From contig JAOUNK010000169.1 of the NCBI GenBank assembly GCA_029881015.1, forward strand, positions 1 to 7,302: DNA of 7,302 nucleotides, read 5' to 3'. The stretch comes from Gammaproteobacteria bacterium (lineage in GTDB: Bacteria > Pseudomonadota > Gammaproteobacteria > Steroidobacterales > Woeseiaceae). A program made the translations under genes and the position numbers. Positions 1-5,800 of the stretch are shown here, in pieces (the first letter of the stretch is position 1; the number at the start of each line of letters is the position of its first letter). The notes below the pieces were generated by a model. It worked only from the letters and a program-made list of their open reading frames with translations, did no database searches and was not told where the DNA came from.

Positions 1-315
1 TCAAACACGTTCCGCGTCCGGGTAAACCTGCCAGACGGTGCGGCAACCCTGTACCCGGGTATGTTCATCAAGGTTGGTTTCGTCGTCGGTGAGACGAAGC
101 GACTGCTCGTTCCTGTCGACGCCGTCGTACGGCGCAGTGAGCTCAGCGCGGTGTACGTCGTCGACGGTGACACCGTCTCCCTGCGACAAGTCCGCCTGGG
201 TCGCCGCTATGGCGACTCGATCGAGATTCTCGCCGGTCTCACAGAAGGCGAGGTGGTGGCGACCGACCCGGTCCGCGCCGGGATCTGGCTCAAAGAGCAG
301 GCGATCGAACAATGA
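1..315 (+). CDS. RND efflux periplasmic adaptor (HlyD/MFP family), C-terminal fragment
   Basis: This is the last 104 codons of a gene that begins left of the window; the frame is open from base 1 to the TGA at 313-315. It shows the end of a beta-barrel domain with the PGM motif (residues 19-21 of the fragment) typical of membrane fusion proteins. A membrane-proximal domain follows, with a VPVDAVV strand, a YVVDG turn and a VRLGRRYGDSIEILAGLTEGE stretch. Adaptors of this family bridge an inner-membrane RND permease and a TolC-like outer-membrane channel. The signal peptide, lipoyl and hairpin domains are outside the window, so substrate class cannot be judged. Its stop overlaps the permease start (ATGA at 312-315), which fits co-translation of pump subunits. 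The family call is solid; the individual name is unknown. Confidence 0.88.
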   Translation, partial: SNTFRVRVNLPDGAATLYPGMFIKVGFVVGETKRLLVPVDAVVRRSELSAVYVVDGDTVSLRQVRLGRRYGDSIEILAGLTEGEVVATDPVRAGIWLKEQAIEQ

Positions 316-3300
316 CGCCAGGGAAGAAACTCGGTTTTTCCGGCACGCTCGCGCAACGCTTCCAGAACTCGAAGATTACGCCGTTGCTTGCGCTGACAGG
401 CCTGCTGATGGGCTTGTTCGCCATCGCGGTAACGCCGCGCGAGGAAGAACCGCAGATCAACGTCACGTTTGCGAATATCTTCGTACCGTTCCCGGGAGCG
501 AGCCCGGTCGAGGTCGAAAACCTCGTGGCGATTCCGCTCGAGCAGGTCCTCTCCGAGATCGAGGGCGTCAAGCATACCTACTCGGTGTCCCGGCCCGGCA
601 TAGCCGTGTTGACCGTCCAGTACGAGGTCGGCGAAGAACGCACGGGTGCAATCGTTCGCCTCTACAACGCGGTTTACTCGAATGAAGACTGGCTGCCGCC
701 GGGCAGCGGCGTCCTGCGCCCGCTCATCAAGCCCAAGGGCATCGATGACGTACCGACCGTGACGCTCACGCTGTGGACGGACGATGAAACGCGCGGGGCT
801 CATGAACTGCAACGCGTGGCGCATGCTCTGGAGGCCGAGATCAAGCGCGTGCCGGGTACACGCGATGTCTACACGATCGGCGGGCCCGACAACGTCGTGC
901 ACGTGCAGCTCGATCCGCAGCGGCTCGCTGCCTACGGCTTGTCGCTCGACGCGCTGCGCTACGCCCTGCAGGCAAGCAACGCCGTCACCCACGCCGGTGC
1001 GGTCGTTGCCGACAACCAGCATATCCCGGTTACCGCGGGCACCTTCCTGGCCGACCGGGAGGATGTGGCAGAACTGGTGATCGGCGTTGTCGATGGTAAA
1101 GCCATACATCTTTCCGATGTCGCGACCGTCTCGGCCGGGCCCGACCAGCCCGAACAATACGTTCGTTATAACGACGCACCGGCTGTCACGATTGCCGTCG
1201 CCAAGAAACCGGGTACCAATGCGGCCCGGGTTTCCGAACAGGTCATCGAGCGTGTCGCATCGCTCGAAGGCATCGTTATTCCCGACGGTGTCGAGTACGC
1301 GATAACCCGCGACTATGGCAAGACAGCCGATGACAAGGCGAAGAAGCTGATCCAGAAACTCGCGTTTGCGACGATCTCCGTAATCCTCCTGATCTACCTA
1401 ACCCTGGGCTGGCGCGAAGCCGTGGTTGTCGGCTCCGCGGTGATCGTCACGCTTACCCTGACCCTGTTCGCGTCGTGGGCCTGGGGCTTCACGATCAACC
1501 GTGTGTCGCTGTTCGCCCTGATTTTCTCAATCGGCATCCTCGTCGATGACGCGATTGTCGTCGTCGAAAATATTCACCGGCACATGGCGTTGGGCGGCAA
1601 GACGCTGCTGGAGGCTATTCCGCCGGCCGTCGACGAAGTCGGCGGTCCGACCATACTCGCGACCTTCACTGTTATTGCCGCTCTGCTGCCGATGGCGTTC
1701 GTCACGGGCCTCATGGGCCCATACATGAGCCCGATTCCAATCAATGCCAGCATCGGCATGCTGCTCTCTCTCGCCGTGGCGCTGGTGATAACGCCATGGG
1801 CGAGCCAGAAGTTATTACGCCAGGTGCATGACGAGCACAAGGAAGACAAGTCTGCCGCCTGGCTCGACAGTTTCTTCAGACGCGTTGTGGGGCCATTCCT
1901 GCGCGGTCGAGACGGGCGCAAGGCACGCCGCCTGCTGGGTGCAGGTGTCGTCGTCGCAATCCTGCTGGCCATGAGCCTGGTGGGCTTCAACCTGGTCGTG
2001 ATGAAGATGCTGCCCTTCGACAACAAGTCGGAGTTCCAGGTGGTCCTGGACATGCCGGAAGGCACGACCGTCGAACAGACCGGGCGTGTACTCGACGAAA
2101 TGGCGGCGTATATAGAGAGTATTCCGGAAGTGACCGACTACCAGGTCTACGCCGGGACATCGGCGCCTATTAATTTCAACGGCCTGGTTCGCCAGTACTA
2201 CCTGCGGGAGGGCGCCAACATCGGCGACATCCAGGTCAATCTTGTGGGCAAGTCGGAACGCAAGCGCAAGAGTCATGAAATAGCGAGTGCAGCCCGACCG
2301 GCCCTGGATGCGATCGGCAGGCAATACGGTGGTTCGACAAAGATCGTCGAAGTGCCACCGGGTCCCCCGGTGCAGGCGCCGCTCGTCGCCGAGGTGTACG
2401 GACCTGACTACGCGGGCCAGCAGAGGGTCGCCAGGGAACTTCGCGCCGTGTTCGAGAGCACGGACGACATTGTCGACATCGACGACAGCATAGAAGCCAC
2501 CGCACCGCGGCTCGTCGTTTCGGTCGACCGCAACAAGGCGGCACTGCTGGGCGTGTCGCAAGCCAGCGTGACGCAGGCGCTGCAGACGGCACTAAGCGGT
2601 GAAGACGTCGCGTACGTGCGCGACGGGCACCAGAAATATCCTCTCCCTGTGCGACTGGAACTCCCGGTCGCAGACAAGTCGGAGTTCGACAGCCTGTTGA
2701 TGCTTCGCGTCGCCGGCCATGGTGGTTCTCTCGTCCCGCTTGCCGAGATCGTCGACGTCCACGACAGCGAGTGGGAGCAGACCATCTACCACAAGGACCT
2801 GCTGCCGGTCGTTTTTGTCACGGGCGACATGGCCGGCCGTTTTGACAGTCCGTTGTACGGCATGTTCGAGATGGTTGGCGACGTTGAGCTCAAGCAATAC
2901 TTCATCTCCCAACCCGACAACCCGTACGACTACAGCGTGAAATGGGACGGTGAGTGGCAGATCACCTACGAGACATTTCGCGATATGGGTATCGCGTATT
3001 CGGTCGGCCTGATCCTGATCTACCTGCTGGTTGTCGGGCAGTTCCGGTCCTACGCCGTACCGCTGATCATCATGGCGCCGATTCCCCTGACCATCATCGG
3101 CGTCATGCCGGGGCATGCGTTGTTCGGTGCACAGTTCACGGCCACGTCCATGATCGGCATGATTGCGCTCGCGGGCATTATCGTCCGCAATTCAATCCTG
3201 CTCGTCGACTTCATCAACCAGGAAGTGGCCGCCGGCGTTGAGTTCCAGGAGGCGGTAATACGCGCCGGGGCGGTGCGCGCCAAACCCATTGCTCTGACGG

Positions 3301-3467
3301 CCCTGGCCGCCATGCTTGGTGCATTCTTCATACTCGATGATCCGATCTTCAACGGGCTTGCGGTGACCCTGATCTTCGGCATTCTCGTATCGACGGCACT
3401 GACGCTTGTTGTTATACCAGTACTTTACTATGCTTTTGCGTATTCCAGGGAGTCGCACACCGCTTGA
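312..3467 (+). CDS. RND efflux transporter permease (AcrB/HAE-like)
   Basis: This is a complete inner-membrane RND pump subunit of 1051 residues, the usual AcrB-family length. The layout is TM1 near residues 23-42, a large periplasmic loop, TM2-6 near 350-505, TM7 near 545-568, a second periplasmic loop, and TM8-12 near 890-1040. Proton-relay residues can be placed by comparison with AcrB. The TM4 acidic pair is D412-D413 in GILVDDAIVVVEN, matching D407/D408. R989 and T996 match R971 and T978. The TM10 lysine (K940 in AcrB) is replaced by R959 in IVRNSILLVDF. The family exports toxic compounds using the proton gradient with an adaptor and an outer-membrane channel; substrate is not predictable here. 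The ATG overlaps the adaptor stop, with only a weak ribosome site, so translation is probably coupled. Its stop overlaps the next gene. Confidence 0.95.
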   Translation: MTPGKKLGFSGTLAQRFQNSKITPLLALTGLLMGLFAIAVTPREEEPQINVTFANIFVPFPGASPVEVENLVAIPLEQVLSEIEGVKHTYSVSRPGIAVLTVQYEVGEERTGAIVRLYNAVYSNEDWLPPGSGVLRPLIKPKGIDDVPTVTLTLWTDDETRGAHELQRVAHALEAEIKRVPGTRDVYTIGGPDNVVHVQLDPQRLAAYGLSLDALRYALQASNAVTHAGAVVADNQHIPVTAGTFLADREDVAELVIGVVDGKAIHLSDVATVSAGPDQPEQYVRYNDAPAVTIAVAKKPGTNAARVSEQVIERVASLEGIVIPDGVEYAITRDYGKTADDKAKKLIQKLAFATISVILLIYLTLGWREAVVVGSAVIVTLTLTLFASWAWGFTINRVSLFALIFSIGILVDDAIVVVENIHRHMALGGKTLLEAIPPAVDEVGGPTILATFTVIAALLPMAFVTGLMGPYMSPIPINASIGMLLSLAVALVITPWASQKLLRQVHDEHKEDKSAAWLDSFFRRVVGPFLRGRDGRKARRLLGAGVVVAILLAMSLVGFNLVVMKMLPFDNKSEFQVVLDMPEGTTVEQTGRVLDEMAAYIESIPEVTDYQVYAGTSAPINFNGLVRQYYLREGANIGDIQVNLVGKSERKRKSHEIASAARPALDAIGRQYGGSTKIVEVPPGPPVQAPLVAEVYGPDYAGQQRVARELRAVFESTDDIVDIDDSIEATAPRLVVSVDRNKAALLGVSQASVTQALQTALSGEDVAYVRDGHQKYPLPVRLELPVADKSEFDSLLMLRVAGHGGSLVPLAEIVDVHDSEWEQTIYHKDLLPVVFVTGDMAGRFDSPLYGMFEMVGDVELKQYFISQPDNPYDYSVKWDGEWQITYETFRDMGIAYSVGLILIYLLVVGQFRSYAVPLIIMAPIPLTIIGVMPGHALFGAQFTATSMIGMIALAGIIVRNSILLVDFINQEVAAGVEFQEAVIRAGAVRAKPIALTALAAMLGAFFILDDPIFNGLAVTLIFGILVSTALTLVVIPVLYYAFAYSRESHTA

Positions 3468-4207
3468 AAGATTCGCTGATTGCACTGTCAAAGGACGCAA
3501 TATTCAGCGTACGTGATCTGGCGCCGATCGTACTGGTTATTGCCGTATTTCAAGCGTTCGTTATCCGCCAACCCGTCGATGGACTATTGTCGCTGATATT
3601 TGGCGGCGTACTCGTCGTCGCCGGCCTCACGTGTTTTATCTTCGGGCTGCGCATTGCGCTGTTTCCGATCGGTGAGGGACTCGCGCATGCGCTGGCGAAA
3701 AAAGGCAGCGCATTCTGGCTGTTCACTTTTTCCTTCGTTCTCGGCTTTGGCACGACGATCGCCGAGCCATCACTGCTGGCCGTCGCCAATGAGGCGGCGA
3801 GCGTTGCGGTCGACGCCGGCGTGATCGAGAACACCGATGACGCAATCGCTGGATACGCACTCGGGCTGCGACTGATCGTCGCGCTCTCCGTTGGCGTGGC
3901 CCTGTTGCTTGGCGTATTGCGCATCATAACCAACTGGTCGTTGCCGTTGATGATCATCGCCGGCTACATCCTCGTCATCATCGTTACGACCATGGCGCCG
4001 CCAGAGATCGTCGGCGTCGCCTATGATTCCGGTGGCGTGACGACATCGACCGTCACGGTGCCGCTGGTAACAGCACTCGGCGTCGGCCTCGCGAGCTCCC
4101 TGAAAGGGCGCAATCCGATGACCGACGGTTTCGGCCTGATTGCCTTTGCCTCGCTGACACCCATTCTTTTCGTTTTGCTCTACGGAATCGTGACGCAATG
4201 GAGATGA
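3464..4207 (+). CDS. DUF1538 membrane protein, first paralogue (UmpAB-type antiporter subunit)
   Basis: This 247-residue, very hydrophobic protein has about six to seven membrane segments. DUF1538 hallmarks are GFGTTIAEP at 94-102 (E101), the block YDSGGVTTSTVTVP at 187-200 and GRNPMTDGFG at 215-224 (D221). DUF1538 pairs named UmpAB have been reported, as I recall, as a two-component Na+(Li+,K+)/H+ antiporter in Halomonas; both subunits were needed. Acidic E101, D188 and D221 within hydrophobic, glycine-rich surroundings are candidate ion-binding residues (inference). The start is a TTG at 3464 that overlaps the permease stop in a TTGA arrangement. No closer ATG preserves the conserved N-terminus, and the sequence aligns from this point with the second paralogue (PIVLVIAVFQAFVIR versus PIVIFLFAFQVFVIR). 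It ends inside the start of that paralogue. The family call is firm; the transport function is transferred from a homologue. Confidence 0.88.
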   Translation: MKDSLIALSKDAIFSVRDLAPIVLVIAVFQAFVIRQPVDGLLSLIFGGVLVVAGLTCFIFGLRIALFPIGEGLAHALAKKGSAFWLFTFSFVLGFGTTIAEPSLLAVANEAASVAVDAGVIENTDDAIAGYALGLRLIVALSVGVALLLGVLRIITNWSLPLMIIAGYILVIIVTTMAPPEIVGVAYDSGGVTTSTVTVPLVTALGVGLASSLKGRNPMTDGFGLIAFASLTPILFVLLYGIVTQWR

Positions 4208-5007
4208 TCGTCGAGGCATTCATGTTCATCTTCGACAGCGCTACTGACGTTGCGCCGATCGTAATTTTCCTGTTCGCGTTCCAGGTCTTCGTGATTCGAG
4301 AACGCATCCCGAATTTGCGACAAATCCTGGTCGGCTTCGTTTTCGTTGTTGTGGGTCTCGGTTTGTTCCTCGTCGGGTTGGAAGAATCGTTGTTTCCGCT
4401 GGGGCGACTTATGGCGCAGCAGTTGACCGACCCCGAATTTATCGCGCAGGTGAGCGGACACATCGACCGGGCGCTGGTCTGGCAGGATTTCTACTGGGTG
4501 TACCTGTTTGCCGCGGCGCTGGGGTTCAGTACGACGTTGGCCGAGCCTGCGCTTATGGCGGTCGCCATCAAGGCCAATGCAGTGTCGGGCGGCGCAATTG
4601 GGGTGTGGGGCCTGCGCGTTGCCGTCGCAATTGGCGCCGGAACCGGCGTGGCGCTGGGGTGTTTTCGTATTATCACCGGGCTGCCGCTGCAGTATTTCAT
4701 TGCCGCCGGTTATCTGGTGGTCATCGTCCAGACGGCATTGGCACCAAAGATGATTGTGCCACTGGCCTACGATTCGGGTGGTGTGACGACTTCCACGGTT
4801 ACGGTACCGCTGATAGCAGCACTCGGGCTGGGACTGGCCGAGGCCGTCCCCGGCCGCAGCCCCTTACTCGACGGCTTCGGACTGGTGGCATTCGCCGCCT
4901 TGTTTCCGATAATCTCGGTGCTCGCTTACGGGCAACTGGCCGCCTTGCGGCAGCGAAGTGCCGAATCCTCAACAGAACTAGCAGAGGAAACTGATCATGC
5001 ACTTTAA
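4198..5007 (+). CDS. DUF1538 membrane protein, second paralogue (UmpAB-type antiporter subunit)
   Basis: This 269-residue integral membrane protein is paralogous to the preceding gene. Shared landmarks are FVIRERIPN near 31-39, GFSTTLAEP at 109-117 (E116), YDSGGVTTSTVTVP at 191-204 and GRSPLLDGFG at 219-228 (D225). The 14-residue YDSGG block is identical in both proteins. It differs by an insert near residues 76-96 and a hydrophilic, acidic C-terminal tail (about 250-269) that could face the cytoplasm and meet a regulator. Two starts are possible. ATG 4198 has GGAA about ten bases upstream and overlaps the previous gene by 10 bases; ATG 4204 makes a 4-base ATGA overlap but has GGAG touching the codon. 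I prefer 4198. It probably forms a heteromeric cation/proton antiporter with its partner. The next gene starts 11 bases before its stop. Confidence 0.88.
   Translation: MEMIVEAFMFIFDSATDVAPIVIFLFAFQVFVIRERIPNLRQILVGFVFVVVGLGLFLVGLEESLFPLGRLMAQQLTDPEFIAQVSGHIDRALVWQDFYWVYLFAAALGFSTTLAEPALMAVAIKANAVSGGAIGVWGLRVAVAIGAGTGVALGCFRIITGLPLQYFIAAGYLVVIVQTALAPKMIVPLAYDSGGVTTSTVTVPLIAALGLGLAEAVPGRSPLLDGFGLVAFAALFPIISVLAYGQLAALRQRSAESSTELAEETDHAL
4983..4988 (+). promoter_or_regulatory. Shine-Dalgarno site of the PII-like gene
   Basis: AGAGGA lies eight bases before the ATG at 4997, inside the end of the second DUF1538 gene. It is one of the two strongest ribosome sites in the operon. This suggests the small regulator can be translated more strongly than the membrane proteins upstream of it (inference). 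Confidence 0.6.
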
Positions 5008-5347
5008 ACTGATAGTGGCCTTCGTCGAAGACCAGAAAACCGAAGATATCATGCATGCGGCGCGCGAAGCGGGCGCGACCGGTTGCACCGTGATCAACAA
5101 TGCACGGGGCGAGGGTATCAAGGAAAGCAAGACGTTTTTCGGGCTGACGCTGGCATCGCAGCGCGATGTCTTGTTGTTGCTTGTCGAGAAGCACCTGAGC
5201 CGGCACATTCTTGAACACATCGGCGAGGTTGGCGAGTTCGACGCCAAGCCGGGCACCGGCATAGCCGTGATGATTGATGTCGAGGATGCCGTCGGCGTCT
5301 TGCACCAGGCGGAAGAACTTAGCGAAATCGTGGAGGAAAACCTATGA
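4997..5347 (+). CDS. PII-like (GlnB-fold) signalling protein with short T-loop
   Basis: This 116-residue protein follows the GlnB/GlnK pattern of beta-alpha-beta-beta-alpha-beta. It opens with FKLIVAFVEDQKTEDIMHA, continues with GATGCTVINNARGEG (26-40) and ends in GTGIAVMIDVEDAVGV (86-101), which matches the last conserved PII strand. The T-loop is about four residues shorter than in E. coli GlnB. The whole protein has no tyrosine, so the uridylylated Y51 is absent. The GlnB TGKIGDGK loop reads FDAKPGTGIA here, and the following RIR arginines that contact ATP phosphates are missing. It is therefore a divergent PII-like protein, not a nitrogen-control PII. Ligand is unknown; a nucleotide is possible. 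The gene order, downstream of a transporter pair and upstream of a CBS protein, recalls AmtB-GlnK and PII-like/SbtB partnerships and suggests it gates the DUF1538 transporter (inference). Confidence 0.82.
   Translation: MHFKLIVAFVEDQKTEDIMHAAREAGATGCTVINNARGEGIKESKTFFGLTLASQRDVLLLLVEKHLSRHILEHIGEVGEFDAKPGTGIAVMIDVEDAVGVLHQAEELSEIVEENL
5332..5336 (+). promoter_or_regulatory. Shine-Dalgarno site of the CBS-domain gene
   Basis: GGAGG lies seven bases before the ATG at 5344, near consensus in both sequence and spacing. It supports that start even though the gene overlaps the preceding stop. Confidence 0.65.
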
Positions 5348-5748
5348 CCAGCGAGAATAATGGGCGTGTGCGGGATTGCATGAAGCCCGACGTTACGGAG
5401 GTTGACGGCCGGATGGACGTGCTGTCGGCGATGCGGGTCATGAAGGAGGTCGGGGCGACCAGCCTGATCGTCAAGCGCCGCGATGAAAACGATGAGTATG
5501 GCCTGCTGCTGTTTTCGGATATTGCGAGGCGAGTGATCGGCGAAGACAGGGCGCCCGAGCGCGTCAACGTCTACGAGATTATGGCCAAGCCCGTCATAAC
5601 CGTGCGGCCTGACATGCACATTCGCTATTGTGCAAGACTCTTCGAAAATTTTGGCATCGGACACGCGCCCGTCGAAGAAGACGGCAAGATCATCGGCATG
5701 GTGAGCTACTACCGGCTCGTCTTGTACGGCCTTCCGAACCTGGATTGA
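5344..5748 (+). CDS. Tandem CBS-domain protein (Bateman module)
   Basis: This is a stand-alone two-CBS-domain protein of 134 residues with no fused enzyme or membrane segment. The first repeat spans about 10-66 (MKPDVTEVDGRMDVLSAM, then YGLLLFSDIARRVIG). The second spans about 76-131 (IMAKPVITVRPDMHIRYCARLF, then DGKIIGMVSYYRLVLYG). CBS pairs bind adenosine nucleotides or related ligands and control enzymes and transporters. The first repeat keeps the S-D pair (S58-D59) used for ribose contact in many AMP-binding CBS sites; the second has SYYR and lacks the aspartate. One competent site per protein is therefore likely (inference). The start codon overlaps the PII-like stop as ATGA. As the final gene of the operon it is probably a second ligand sensor for the transporter or for the PII-like protein; its partner is not shown by the sequence. 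Confidence 0.9.
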   Translation: MTSENNGRVRDCMKPDVTEVDGRMDVLSAMRVMKEVGATSLIVKRRDENDEYGLLLFSDIARRVIGEDRAPERVNVYEIMAKPVITVRPDMHIRYCARLFENFGIGHAPVEEDGKIIGMVSYYRLVLYGLPNLD

Positions 5749-5768
5749 CGCCTCGCGCTCGCCCGCTA

Positions 5769-5800
5769 CGCGCCCTCGAGGTGCAAGGCGCGCTCCTACA
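5769..5800. repeat. REP-like GC-rich palindrome between convergent genes, possible bidirectional terminator
   Basis: On the minus strand, bases 5800-5787 read TGTAGGAGCGCGCC, a motif resembling the head of REP-type intergenic elements common in gammaproteobacteria. Its CGCGCC half (5769-5774 on plus) pairs with GGCGCG (5787-5792), giving a six-base stem with a 12-base loop. The perfect palindrome CCTCGAGG (5774-5781) spans the left arm and loop. No T-run follows on either strand, so it is not a classic intrinsic terminator. Its place in the 47-base gap between converging genes fits transcript-end protection or termination. The lyase stop codon (TAG, 5798-5796 on minus) is part of the motif. 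Copy number in the genome is not visible here. Confidence 0.5.

Noticed and set aside
207..1157. A 316-codon open frame on the minus strand opposite the adaptor end and RND permease
   Set aside because: It is antisense to clearly conserved coding sequence, its translation is low in hydrophobic structure and rich in arginine, and no family is recognisable.
1815..2561. A 248-codon minus-strand open frame within the permease gene
   Set aside because: It is another antisense shadow of the second RND periplasmic domain, with no motif or start signal of its own.
4997..5347. Calling the small protein GlnB or GlnK
   Set aside because: The uridylylated tyrosine, the standard T-loop and the phosphate-contact arginines are missing, so only PII-like is supported.
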